Below, piece by piece: positions 37,579 through 45,801 of a stretch of 64,000 nt of DNA; positions within the stretch are counted from its first letter, which is position 1; the number at the start of each line of letters is the position of its first letter. The notes under the pieces are model-generated. The model had not been told where the DNA came from. It did not search any database and worked only from the letters and a program-made list of their open reading frames with translations. This DNA is from Lutispora saccharofermentans (GTDB taxonomy: Bacteria; Bacillota; Clostridia; Lutisporales; Lutisporaceae). A program made the position numbers and the translations under genes. The stretch covers positions 186,001-250,000 of the forward strand of contig NZ_JAJEKE010000001.1 in the NCBI RefSeq assembly GCF_024363565.1, given 5' to 3'.

Positions 37579-40173
37579 TTACAGCTTTTTAAAATTCAGT
37601 TTATCTCCGTCCCTGCTGATCAATACCTTTTGACCTTCTGCGATTTCGCCTGAAATCAATGCCCTGCCTATAAATGTTTCAATGCTCTTTTGCAAATACC
37701 TCTTTATAGGTCTTGCTCCATATACAGGATCATATGCATTTTCAAGAATGAAATTCTTGGCATCTTCACTCAATCGGATTTCTATTTCTCTGCCCTTCAA
37801 GCGCTCGGCAATGCGCCTAAACTGCAGATCGATTATCTTTAATACCTCATCTTTGCTTAAGGGCTTAAAGAATACTATATCATCAACTCTGTTTAAAAAC
37901 TCCGGCCTGAAATGCTTTTTCATCTCAGCTACAACAGCATCTTGTGTCTTATCATCCAATGCTCCTTTTTTGTCTATGCTTTCCAATAGATATGAGCTGC
38001 CGATATTTGAGGTCATTATGATGACCGTATTCTTGAAATCAACCGCATGACCATGGCTGTCGGTGACTCTTCCATCATCCAGGATCTGCAGCAGGATGTT
38101 AAAAACATCGTGATGGGCTTTTTCGATCTCATCAAATAGTATTACGGTATAAGGCTTTCTTCTCACTGCCTCTGTCAGCTGTCCGCCTTCATCATATCCT
38201 ACATAACCTGGAGGAGCTCCGATAAGCCTGGATACAGTATGCTTCTCCATGTATTCGGACATATCTATGCGGACCATATTATCTTCGGTATCAAACAATG
38301 CTTGAGCCAAGGTCCTTGCCAACTCCGTCTTCCCGACTCCTGTGGGTCCTAAAAATATAAATGAACCTATGGGCTTTCTTGGATCCTTCAGACCGCTTCG
38401 CGCCCTGATCACCGCATCTGCTACTGCAGATACCGCCTCGTCCTGGCCGATAACTCTTTCATGCAGCACCTCATCCAATCGCAAAAGCTTATCCTTTTCA
38501 TTCTCCATAAGCCTGGTCATCGGGATTCCAGTCCATTTTGAAATTATTTCCGATATCTCATCATCTGTCACTTCTTCTTTCAGAAGCTGCTCTCCTTTTT
38601 GCAAATCCTCCAGCTTGAGCTTCTCTTCATTCAGCTTCCTTTCCAGTGCTGTGAGTTTGCCATATTTAAGCTCCGCTACCTTGTTTAAATCATATTCCCG
38701 CTCAGCTTTTTCTATCTGGGCCTTAACACTTTCAATTTCTTTTTTTATTTCCCTTATGCTTTTAATACCTGCTTTTTCCAGTTCCCACTGTGCTTTCATA
38801 ACATCACTTCTGCCTTTCAGATCCGAAAGCTCCTTATTCAGCATTTCAAGCCTTTCCATGGACTGTTTGTCATCTTCCTTTTTTAATGCTTCCCTCTCTA
38901 TCTCCAGCTGCATTATTCTTCTCATTATTTCATCGAGTTCCGCAGGCATGCTGTCAATCTCTGTCCTCAGCATAGCTGCTGCTTCATCGACCAAGTCGAT
39001 TGCCTTATCGGGCAAGAATCTGTCGCTTATATATCTGTTTGATAAAACTGCAGCGGATATTAATGCATTATCCTGTATCCTTACTCCATGATGTATCTCA
39101 AACTTTTCTTTCAATCCCCTTAGAATCGATATGGTATCTTCTACGGTAGGCGGCTCAACTACAACGGGTTGAAATCTCCTCTCCAATGCGGCATCCTTTT
39201 CTATATATTTCCTATATTCATCCATGGTTGTCGCACCTATGCAATGGAGTTCGCCCCTTGCAAGCATAGGCTTCAGCAGGTTTCCGGCATCCATAGCGCC
39301 TTCTGTCTTGCCCGCTCCAACTATATTGTGTATCTCATCAATAAAAAGTATTATCCTGCCATTGGAGCTCTCGATCTCTTTTAAAACTGCTTTAAGCCTT
39401 TCTTCAAACTCTCCGCGATATTTTGCTCCGGCAATAAGCGCTCCCATATCCAGGGAAAATATGGTTTTGCCTTTCAATCCCTCAGGCACATCGCCCTTCA
39501 TAATCCTCTGAGCCAGTCCTTCGGCTACAGCAGTTTTACCCACTCCCGGCTCGCCTATCAATATCGGATTATTTTTTGTTCTTCTTGAAAGTATCCTTAT
39601 GATGCGCCGTATTTCAGAATCCCTCCCGATAACAGGATCAAGCTTTCCTTTCTTCGCATCTTCAACCAAATCTCTTCCGAATCTCTCCAAAGCTTCATAG
39701 GTCTCTTCGGGATTTTGGCTGGTGATCCTTTGATTGCTTCTGATCAAGGACAACTCTTTCAGAAATCTTTCTCTGTTTACACCATATTTTTTTGCTATTT
39801 TCTCTGAAGGACTATTCCTCTCATCTATAATAGCTAAATAGAGATGCTCAACGCTTATAAAATCATCCTTAAATTTTTTAGCCTCTTCCTCGGCCTTTAT
39901 GAATACTTCTTCAAACCTTCTGGTGATTGAAATATTGCTATTGCTGCTATATATCTTCGGCATTTTGAATAATTCATCATTTAAATCCTTATAATAAAAA
40001 TCAAATGGAATATTCATTTTGGTCAATATTTTGGAAATCAAGCTATCCTTTTGCGACAGCAAAACAAGATGCAAATGCTCTGTATCCATAGATTGATGGT
40101 TAAGCTTGATCGCCAGATTCTGTGCTTCAAAAACTGCTTCTTGGGCTTTTTGTGTCAGCTTGTTTATATCCAT
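37579..40173 (-). CDS. clpB: ATP-dependent chaperone ClpB
   Basis: Hexameric AAA+ disaggregase, 864 residues from the ATG at 40173 (GGGGTGAGG just upstream; a GTG at 40182 is inside it). It has an N-terminal Clp repeat domain (1-150), a first AAA+ module with GEPGVGKTAVAEG, a middle coiled-coil domain (about 410-530) typical of ClpB and not of ClpC, and a second module with GPTGVGKTELART. It rescues aggregated proteins with DnaK. A CtsR box covers the start region, so heat-shock control by CtsR is expected. Confidence 0.97.
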   Translation of the reverse strand: MDINKLTQKAQEAVFEAQNLAIKLNHQSMDTEHLHLVLLSQKDSLISKILTKMNIPFDFYYKDLNDELFKMPKIYSSNSNISITRRFEEVFIKAEEEAKKFKDDFISVEHLYLAIIDERNSPSEKIAKKYGVNRERFLKELSLIRSNQRITSQNPEETYEALERFGRDLVEDAKKGKLDPVIGRDSEIRRIIRILSRRTKNNPILIGEPGVGKTAVAEGLAQRIMKGDVPEGLKGKTIFSLDMGALIAGAKYRGEFEERLKAVLKEIESSNGRIILFIDEIHNIVGAGKTEGAMDAGNLLKPMLARGELHCIGATTMDEYRKYIEKDAALERRFQPVVVEPPTVEDTISILRGLKEKFEIHHGVRIQDNALISAAVLSNRYISDRFLPDKAIDLVDEAAAMLRTEIDSMPAELDEIMRRIMQLEIEREALKKEDDKQSMERLEMLNKELSDLKGRSDVMKAQWELEKAGIKSIREIKKEIESVKAQIEKAEREYDLNKVAELKYGKLTALERKLNEEKLKLEDLQKGEQLLKEEVTDDEISEIISKWTGIPMTRLMENEKDKLLRLDEVLHERVIGQDEAVSAVADAVIRARSGLKDPRKPIGSFIFLGPTGVGKTELARTLAQALFDTEDNMVRIDMSEYMEKHTVSRLIGAPPGYVGYDEGGQLTEAVRRKPYTVILFDEIEKAHHDVFNILLQILDDGRVTDSHGHAVDFKNTVIIMTSNIGSSYLLESIDKKGALDDKTQDAVVAEMKKHFRPEFLNRVDDIVFFKPLSKDEVLKIIDLQFRRIAERLKGREIEIRLSEDAKNFILENAYDPVYGARPIKRYLQKSIETFIGRALISGEIAEGQKVLISRDGDKLNFKKL

Positions 40174-40185
40174 AATCCTCACCCC

Positions 40186-40208
40186 TTTGACTTTGACTTT
40201 CTTTGACT
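40186..40208 (-). promoter_or_regulatory. CtsR operator upstream of clpB
   Basis: Minus strand AGTCAAAGAAAGTCAAA (40208-40192) is a perfect match to the CtsR heptad pair separated by 3 nt, with a third AGTCAAA immediately following (to 40186). It abuts the clpB ribosome binding site. No CIRCE (HrcA) repeat was seen. Confidence 0.9.
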
Positions 40209-40443
40209 TTCATATATTATTTATATCATATTGATAGTTTAAATTAAAGATTCTTATTTCGTCTTTATTTTGATTATTCAAGGATTTATCGGGAAATATG
40301 CATAATATATCAGGTTTTCTTGGCTATGGTACTTTTTATTCTAAATATAAATACTTTCCTAAGAAATACTTAGCACCATATGCAAAATATAACACTAATA
40401 TTTTAATTAAAAAAGTAAAATATAATAGCAGGAGGTGATATTA

Positions 40444-40644
40444 ATGGCAAGAACAAATCGTAAAGTAGTACCTCAAGCTACAGCCGCTCTTGATAGAATG
40501 AAATATGAAGTAGCTTCTGAAGTAGGCGTAAATCTGAAGGAAGGCTACAATGGTGACTTAGCAGCAAGAGATGCCGGAAGAGTTGGCGGAAACATGGTTA
40601 AGAAGATGATAGAACAGGCTGAAAGAAGCATGTCTGGAAGATAA
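40444..40644 (+). CDS. Alpha/beta-type small acid-soluble spore protein
   Basis: 66 residues. DNA-binding spore protein that coats forespore DNA and is degraded by Gpr at germination. Family features are YEVASEVGVNL (Gpr cleavage region) and GYNGDLAARDAGRVGGNMVKKMI. ATG at 40444 with GGAGGTGAT 4-5 nt upstream. Monocistronic, ended by a 28-bp palindromic terminator. Forespore sigma-G control is expected from the family, though I could not find a clear promoter. Confidence 0.96.
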   Translation: MARTNRKVVPQATAALDRMKYEVASEVGVNLKEGYNGDLAARDAGRVGGNMVKKMIEQAERSMSGR

Positions 40645-40647
40645 TTG

Positions 40648-40703
40648 AATAATGAATATAATAAAAGCACTCCATATGGAGTGCTTTTATTATATTCATT
40701 ATT
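40648..40703. terminator. Perfect 28-bp palindromic bidirectional terminator
   Basis: 56 bases form a perfect palindrome centred at 40675/40676 with no true loop. The core is AAAAGCACTCCAT/ATGGAGTGCTTTT and the outer arms are AT-rich. It ends both the SASP gene (plus) and the GNAT gene (minus), whose stop codon it overlaps. Confidence 0.92.
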
Positions 40704-41325
40704 ACTCTACCTTTTTGTGGTATATCAGATCTGTATATAGATTGTTGTTATAATCTTCATATCGCATTCCAGCAAGGCTATACTTTTGTTTTTTTCTGAA
40801 CTGAAGAGAAGCAAAATTGGGTTGAGGGCTTATTATTGTCTCCGCAAAGATATTGTGGATACCCTCACTTTTCAGATCAGATAATAATCTTGTATAAATA
40901 AGACTACCTATACCTTGCCCTGTCAAGTCTGCCTTTATAGCAGTTTTATCTACAACAACGAAATTATCCAGCTTGCTTTTATCAAAATCCGGCCTCCAAT
41001 ACACCTCTGTAAGCCAATCCGGATTATCTGCCAGCCATTGCTCTTTCGTATATGTCATCATAAAACCGTATATTTTATCATATTCAGCAACATAGAAGTG
41101 ATCAAGGCTGTTGATGCCTTTCAATAGCTTCTTCTTATAAAATTTCGGATTGGATCTATAATCGTCCACCAAAAAACCCTGCTCGGATACTTTTTCTGAG
41201 CTGCCCACAGAGCAGGCGATGCCATATATTTCGTTCAAATCATTTTTGTTTGCTTTCCTCACTCTTAAAAGCTTTTTCAATATGAAGTGATTCAGTTCTA
41301 CACTGGTTTTATTAACTACAACCAT
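40702..41325 (-). CDS. GNAT family N-acetyltransferase under c-di-AMP riboswitch control
   Basis: 207 residues with a GNAT fold. FYVAEYDKIYGFMMTYTKEQ forms the beta4 region and DLTGQGIGSLIYTRLLSDLK is motif A with the acetyl-CoA loop (Q/R-x-x-G-x-G/A). Substrate unknown. ATG at 41325 with AAAGGAGGTATAACT upstream. Directly preceded by a c-di-AMP aptamer plus terminator, so it should be off at high c-di-AMP. That suggests a role in osmotic or wall physiology (inference). Confidence 0.82.
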   Translation of the reverse strand: MVVVNKTSVELNHFILKKLLRVRKANKNDLNEIYGIACSVGSSEKVSEQGFLVDDYRSNPKFYKKKLLKGINSLDHFYVAEYDKIYGFMMTYTKEQWLADNPDWLTEVYWRPDFDKSKLDNFVVVDKTAIKADLTGQGIGSLIYTRLLSDLKSEGIHNIFAETIISPQPNFASLQFRKKQKYSLAGMRYEDYNNNLYTDLIYHKKVE

Positions 41326-41386
41326 AGTTATACCTCCTTTATTATTAGTAAAATAAGATTGTCAGGGGAGGCAGGAGCTATAAAAA

Positions 41387-41410
41387 AAGCCGCGGAGGAA
41401 TCCACGGCTT
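41387..41410 (-). terminator. Expression-platform terminator of the c-di-AMP riboswitch
   Basis: Minus strand stem AAGCCG/CGGCTT extended by TCC/GGA around a mismatch, followed by seven T. It lies about 50 nt after the aptamer and 60 nt before the GNAT start. Confidence 0.85.
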
Positions 41411-41455
41411 AAGGTTTTTCAATACACTTCATAAAGCGTATAAACCTTATACACC

Positions 41456-41592
41456 CAAACCTCCTCTTCCCACGCTTACGAGGTTAGCTGACGGATTCGG
41501 ACCGAAAGAGAATGGCCCTACCCACAAAAGTGGGATTCACCCCATATTATTGGTTCCCCCGTTTCCTCTCAAAGGAATTCAGCGAAAGTATG
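41456..41592 (-). ncRNA. Cyclic di-AMP riboswitch (ydaO/yuaA leader)
   Basis: On the minus strand the conserved elements occur in order: TTTCGCTGAATTCC, GAAACGGGGGAACC, GGGGTGAATCCC, GTAGGGCC, then TCCGAATCCGTCAGCTAACC and TCGTAAGCG. The closing CGCT/AGCG stem is present. This matches the ydaO/yuaA class, known to bind c-di-AMP and act as an OFF switch. A terminator follows downstream. The rest of the 41326-41868 gap holds only the half element at 41800-41845 and AT-rich sequence. Confidence 0.93.
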
Positions 41593-41799
41593 AGCATTAT
41601 TCAATTTTTATTATGTTATTATACTACATAGACGTAAAAAAATAAATAATGTTTCAGGCTGTTACAAAAAGTTTACAATTATTTACCAAGCTTTCATCTA
41701 TAGTGATATTATGATAATATAAATAATATGCATTTACAAGTAAATTTATTTTATGGCTTATTAATTTTTTTTAACATTGAGTCTACTGCAATGACTCAT

Positions 41800-41845
41800 T
41801 TGTGAATCTCTGTTGTTCATACCGATAACGATTGCAGAGAAATCA
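41800..41845 (+). repeat. Palindromic dispersed element, half copy D
   Basis: TTTGTGAATCTCTGTTGT, a diverged stretch, then CGATAACGATTGCAGAG, matching the left half of copy B at nearly every position. The right arm is missing. It ends 24 bp before the XRE regulator start, so it would lie in its mRNA leader. Confidence 0.7.
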
Positions 41846-41868
41846 ACATTAATAATGGAGGCTTTTAG

Positions 41869-42582
41869 ATGAGTATCATTGGTACAAATATAAGAAACAC
41901 AAGAAATAAGAAGAATTTATCTTTAAAAGAGCTTGCTAAGAAGTCCGGGGTTACTGAACAGTACCTGGCTGATATTGAGTCTGGAAAAAAGATTCCCAAT
42001 CAAAAGCTCATTGAATCTATTTCCAAAGCCCTTGGTATAAGCGTTGACTTGCTTGAACCCTCATATTTTTCCCAATACTTTGAAGAAGATGATGAAAAAA
42101 ACGAACCCAAAGCACCAAAACATAAAATTACTGATAAAAAGCCTATTGAAGAGGATAATGCCATATCATCAGCATTGTCCAAGGCTGTCAGGAAGATTCC
42201 CGTTATTGATAAAATGACCTCAGTAAAGGATTTTCCTAATAAAAATGATATAGTGGATTACAAATATGAGCCGGTGTTTCAGAACAAGGCAACCAATGTT
42301 CCCGTTGGAGAATTCGTTTATTATATTGCACAGGATAATGCCATGGCTAATTCAAGAATTTTAAAGGGTGATCTGGCTCTTGTCTTTATCACAGATTCCA
42401 TAAGAAATGGAGATATAATATTATATACGGAGAGAAATAAATGCTATATCAGGCGCATAGCTTTTCTGGAGAAGGAAGATATTCTTCTTTATGCCGACAA
42501 TTATGAATATCAGCCCATTTTATCAAGTCAGAGAAATATTAATATAATGGGCAAAGTTGTTAGAGTAGAATTCAAAATATAA
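41869..42582 (+). CDS. XRE-family regulator with a catalytically dead S24/LexA-like domain
   Basis: 237 residues. An N-terminal HTH (residues 5-60: LSLKELAKKSGVTEQYLADI) is followed by an acidic linker and a C-terminal S24-like domain (about 135-237: NVPVGEFVYYIAQDNAMANS, GDLALVFI, GDIILY). In cleavable repressors the serine lies in GDSM and a lysine follows in the KR motif. Here these positions are A158 (DNAM) and arginine (YIRRIAF), so self-cleavage seems impossible. ATG with GGAGG 9 nt upstream. Confidence 0.85.
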   Translation: MSIIGTNIRNTRNKKNLSLKELAKKSGVTEQYLADIESGKKIPNQKLIESISKALGISVDLLEPSYFSQYFEEDDEKNEPKAPKHKITDKKPIEEDNAISSALSKAVRKIPVIDKMTSVKDFPNKNDIVDYKYEPVFQNKATNVPVGEFVYYIAQDNAMANSRILKGDLALVFITDSIRNGDIILYTERNKCYIRRIAFLEKEDILLYADNYEYQPILSSQRNINIMGKVVRVEFKI

Positions 42583-42589
42583 TCAATGA

Positions 42590-42668
42590 GGCTGTCGCGA
42601 AATTCCAATTTTGCCATTCTGAGCACAGTGAAGAACCTTTAAGATGTTGAATGCGTTATGCAACAGCC
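42590..42668 (+). repeat. MITE-like element with 9-bp terminal inverted repeats
   Basis: 79 bp bounded by GGCTGTCGC and GCAACAGCC (one mismatch). The interior is GCCATTCTGAGCACAGTGAA followed by GAACCTTTAAGATG. It fills the gap between the XRE regulator stop and the thioesterase stop and contains no gene. Confidence 0.65.
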
Positions 42669-42688
42669 CAATCTTAATCTCCTTATAT

Positions 42689-43108
42689 TTATGGCTGAGG
42701 CTGTAACTCTTCTATTCTCTTGCTGACCTTTTCTCTGAGCAGGCTATGATTGACAATATGTCGCTCATGATGTCCACTGCCAATCTCGCCTAGCTCATCG
42801 TATGCTTTAAGTTGGAAAACGATTCTGTTATTTTCAATCTCTGATATGGAAGCATTGACCGTAACCGTCATATCCTTTACCGTCGGCTGGAAATGATCGA
42901 TGCTTAAAAATTTGCCGATAGTGATGTAATTGTCCGGGAGAAGGGGGTCTACTACAGAAACCGCAGCTTCGATCATCAAGGCCGATAGTACGGGCGTAGC
43001 CAGCAGATCCTTTATGGAGCCGCTGCCGAAATACAGCGCTGTGTCTTCTTCGGTTATTTTCTTTTGGATAGTTTTAGACATGCCTATATTTAGTACTGGT
43101 AATCTCAT
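42689..43108 (-). CDS. Hotdog-fold thioesterase (FlK-like)
   Basis: 139 residues. The FlK-type signature TPVLSALMIEAA (Thr and Glu) and GKFLSIDHFQPT (His) match the catalytic triad layout of fluoroacetyl-CoA thioesterase relatives; the real substrate is likely another acyl-CoA. ATG at 43108 with AAGGGG 8 nt upstream (a GTG at 43117 is too close). Single gene, convergent with the XRE regulator. Confidence 0.82.
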   Translation of the reverse strand: MRLPVLNIGMSKTIQKKITEEDTALYFGSGSIKDLLATPVLSALMIEAAVSVVDPLLPDNYITIGKFLSIDHFQPTVKDMTVTVNASISEIENNRIVFQLKAYDELGEIGSGHHERHIVNHSLLREKVSKRIEELQPQP

Positions 43109-43240
43109 ATAAAACACCCCTTTTATTTTATTATATCATATATTCGGTAATAAGTCTAAATATTCTGAACAATCATCCTGCTCCACTCTTTTCTTCCTTT
43201 ATGCTATAATGATTTTGTTAAGAAACGGAGGCGATGCAAA

Positions 43241-44269
43241 ATGAACATTGATTATATTGTGTCCTTTATGAAAAAATTATGTGAGACCCCCAGCCCTTCG
43301 GGTTTTACTCAAAATGCAATAGCATTGGTCGAAGAAGAACTGAAATCCTTTGGTATCATCACAAGCTTAACAAATAAGGGATCTTTGTCAGCCTTGATAC
43401 CAGGGAAAAATTCCGTACCTCAAAAAGCTTTAGCTGCTCATACAGATACGCTGGGAGCCATGGTAAAAAAAGTCAAGGAAAACGGCAGAATTTCATTTGC
43501 AACTATCGGCGGGTATTCCATGGGTTCTATTGAATGCGAAAACTGTTCCATCCACACTTCCCAAAATACTTTGCACACAGGTACAATTTATACAATTAAG
43601 CCATCAGTACATATCCATGAGGATTGCAAAACCTTGGAAAGAAGCTTGGAAAATATGGAGATCGTAATCGATGAAAAAGTATTTTCTACCGATGAGGTAG
43701 CTGAACTAGGCATTGAAGTCGGTGATTTTATCACTTTTGATCCCAGATTTGAATATACCGAAAGCGGTTTTATTAAATCCAGGCATTTGGATGATAAAGC
43801 GAGCGTTGCCATTTTAGTAGGATTGTGCAAGCATATCACTGATAACGATATATCCCTCGAAAATTCAGTACAAATCCTTATAACCAACTATGAAGAAGTT
43901 GGACATGGGGCAAGCTCCGGTCTTATGCCTAGTGTCAGAGAGCTATTGTGCCTTGACATGGGTGCCCCCGGAACAGGACAGAATTCAAGCGAATATGCCG
44001 TATCAATATGCGCTAAAGACAGCGGCGGCCCCTATGACTTTAGCCTTAGAAGCCGCCTTGTTAAACTGGCGAAGGATAATGATATAGATTATAAGGTAGA
44101 TATATATCCTCACTATGGTTCTGATGCAGGTTCCGCTCTGAGATCCGGATTTGATATCAAGTTCGGCCTTATAGGACCGGGAGTATATGCTTCACATTCC
44201 TATGAAAGGACTCATAAAGACTCAATCGCCAATACTGCCGAACTTGCATTGAAATATATCCTTTTATAG
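43241..44269 (+). CDS. M42 family metallopeptidase
   Basis: 342 residues. Dinuclear aminopeptidase with AAHTDTLGAMV (His, Asp), the bridging Asp in RHLDDKASVAI, the catalytic Glu pair in NYEEVGHGA, and C-terminal PHYGSDAGSALRSG and HSYERTH. ATG with GGAGG about 9 nt upstream. Relatives form large tetrahedral oligomers and trim peptides. Its 3' end overlaps that of pyrI by 6 bp on the opposite strand. Confidence 0.92.
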   Translation: MNIDYIVSFMKKLCETPSPSGFTQNAIALVEEELKSFGIITSLTNKGSLSALIPGKNSVPQKALAAHTDTLGAMVKKVKENGRISFATIGGYSMGSIECENCSIHTSQNTLHTGTIYTIKPSVHIHEDCKTLERSLENMEIVIDEKVFSTDEVAELGIEVGDFITFDPRFEYTESGFIKSRHLDDKASVAILVGLCKHITDNDISLENSVQILITNYEEVGHGASSGLMPSVRELLCLDMGAPGTGQNSSEYAVSICAKDSGGPYDFSLRSRLVKLAKDNDIDYKVDIYPHYGSDAGSALRSGFDIKFGLIGPGVYASHSYERTHKDSIANTAELALKYILL

Positions 44270-44695
44270 CATATAGGACGTATGCTCCTCGCAATATTCA
44301 CATGAATACTCCACCGTTCCATTGACTTTAACCAATTTGAAAAGCGGGCTAATATTATCCTCCGCATTGCTTATGCAGCGGGGGTTTTTACATTTAAACA
44401 ATCCATGGACTTCCTCTGGTATCTCAACCTTCATCTTTTTAGTTATTGTTTCATTTTCAACTATATTTATGGTTACATTTGGATCAATGAGGCCTAATAT
44501 GGTCATATCAACATCTATGCAGTTTTCAATTTTAATGATATCCTTTTTACCGTATTTGCTGCTCGTTACATTTCTAAGCAGCACCACAGGGAAATCAGCT
44601 TCACCAAGGTTCAGCTTGTCAAATATTTTTTTACCTTTTCCTTGAGTTATATGGTCGATCACTATTCCATAATGGATGCTTTCAACTTTAAGCAT
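44264..44695 (-). CDS. pyrI: Aspartate carbamoyltransferase regulatory subunit
   Basis: 143 residues: the N-terminal nucleotide-binding domain ([16 protein letters not shown]) and the C-terminal zinc domain with C-x4-C and C-x2-C (CKNPRC, SCEYC) that holds it to PyrB. It makes the enzyme allosterically responsive to CTP/ATP. Overlaps pyrB by 8 bp. Confidence 0.97.
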   Translation of the reverse strand: MLKVESIHYGIVIDHITQGKGKKIFDKLNLGEADFPVVLLRNVTSSKYGKKDIIKIENCIDVDMTILGLIDPNVTINIVENETITKKMKVEIPEEVHGLFKCKNPRCISNAEDNISPLFKLVKVNGTVEYSCEYCEEHTSYML

Positions 44696-45623
44696 TGATA
44701 TTCACCCCCAATTGTGATGCCATCAGTGCCATTCTGGCATATACGCCAAATCGGGCTTGTTTAAAATAAGCAGCTCTCTCATCATCATCGACGTCATAGC
44801 TTATTTCATTCACCCTTGGAAGGGGGTGCATTACCAGCATATCCTTTTTAGAGTCCCTGAGCTTGCTTCGGTTCAATATATAACTATCCTTAAGCCTTAC
44901 ATAATCAGCTTCATTAAAAAATCTTTCTTTTTGAATCCTTGTCATATATAGAATATCTATGTTGTTGATTATGGCTTCTAAGTCTTCTGTTTCTAATATC
45001 TCTGCATGTGCTTCATTCTGCAGCACGTGCTTAATATGATCAGGCAGTCTCAATTCCTTTGGTGAAACAAGTATAAATTTATTATCGGAATATCTTGACA
45101 AGGTCTTAATCAAAGAGTGGACCGTTCTTCCAAACTTTAAATCACCGCAAAAAGCCACAGTATTTCCTGATATGGATCCTTTAAGCATCTTTATAGTCAG
45201 CAGATCTGTTAATGTTTGGGTCGGATGCTGATGGCCTCCGTCGCCTCCGTTTATGACGGGTATATCGGAATACTTGGATGCCAATCTTGGTGCACCTTCC
45301 TTCGGATGCCTTATTACGGCGATATCTGCATAAGAAGATATAACTCTTATGGTATCTGCCATGCTTTCACCTTTAGCTGCCGAGCTTACATTGGCATCAG
45401 AAAAGCCAAGTACCTTTCCACCCATTCTAAGCATAGCTGCCTCAAAGCTTAGACGTGTTCTCGTGCTTGGCTCATAAAATAAAGTTGCGAGTATCTTTCC
45501 TTTGCATATTTGAGAGAATTCTTCCCCATTTTCAATCATTTTTTCTGCCAGACTAAAAATTGAATCCAGCTCTGACAATGAGAAATCTCCCGGATCAATA
45601 AGATGTCTTCCTTTTAAATTCAT
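44688..45623 (-). CDS. pyrB: Aspartate carbamoyltransferase catalytic subunit
   Basis: 311 residues. Carbamoyl phosphate site [20 protein letters not shown] (about residues 50-69), [12 protein letters not shown] and aspartate-binding [10 protein letters not shown] are all present. First committed step of pyrimidine synthesis. Start ATG at 45623 with GGAGGAG upstream. The leader contains two PyrR boxes and a terminator, so uridine nucleotides should repress it through PyrR. Confidence 0.98.
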   Translation of the reverse strand: MNLKGRHLIDPGDFSLSELDSIFSLAEKMIENGEEFSQICKGKILATLFYEPSTRTRLSFEAAMLRMGGKVLGFSDANVSSAAKGESMADTIRVISSYADIAVIRHPKEGAPRLASKYSDIPVINGGDGGHQHPTQTLTDLLTIKMLKGSISGNTVAFCGDLKFGRTVHSLIKTLSRYSDNKFILVSPKELRLPDHIKHVLQNEAHAEILETEDLEAIINNIDILYMTRIQKERFFNEADYVRLKDSYILNRSKLRDSKKDMLVMHPLPRVNEISYDVDDDERAAYFKQARFGVYARMALMASQLGVNINA

Positions 45624-45640
45624 AATCTCTCCTCCTTCTT

Positions 45641-45654
45641 AGTCTCACAGGACT
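45641..45654 (-). promoter_or_regulatory. PyrR binding box 2 (next to the pyrB ribosome binding site)
   Basis: Minus strand AGTCCTGTGAGACT fits the PyrR RNA loop consensus. It starts 31 nt before pyrB and abuts AAGAAGGAGG, so it may also block translation. It is preceded by TTTAAACT exactly as in box 1. Confidence 0.8.
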
Positions 45655-45670
45655 AGTTTAAAGGTAATAC

Positions 45671-45699
45671 AAAAACCTTCCAACATCGGCTGGAAGGTT
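45671..45699 (-). terminator. pyr attenuator terminator
   Basis: Minus strand 9-bp stem AACCTTCCA/TGGAAGGTT with an 8-nt loop and TTTTTGT tail, between PyrR box 1 and box 2. The upstream GGGAAGGT next to box 1 could pair alternatively. Confidence 0.85.
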
Positions 45700-45738
45700 G
45701 ATAATAACATAAGTAAAACAATTATTCATCACCTTCCC

Positions 45739-45752
45739 AGCCTCGCAGGACT
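45739..45752 (-). promoter_or_regulatory. PyrR binding box 1 (anti-antiterminator)
   Basis: Minus strand AGTCCTGCGAGGCT, a full match to the PyrR box, flanked by TTTAAACT upstream and GGGAAGG downstream. PyrR-UMP binding here is known in Firmicutes to favour the downstream terminator. Confidence 0.85.
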
Positions 45753-45772
45753 AGTTTAAAGGTACTTAAATA

Positions 45773-45801
45773 AAAATAACACAAATCTTTTCCCTTGTCA
45801 A
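45773..45801 (-). promoter_or_regulatory. Promoter of pyrBI
   Basis: Minus strand TTGACA, 17-bp spacer, TATTTT, overlapping the rsgI stop codon. It would start transcription just before PyrR box 1. Confidence 0.7.

Noticed and set aside
38342..39091. Long open frame of about 250 codons on the plus strand inside clpB
   Set aside because: It is a serine-rich shadow of the clpB coiled-coil region in the opposite strand with no ribosome binding site or family signature.
40209..40443. Sigma-G promoter for the SASP gene and CIRCE element for clpB
   Set aside because: No stretch matched the sigma-G -35/-10 pair with correct spacing, and the TTAGCACC near 40370 has no inverted partner.
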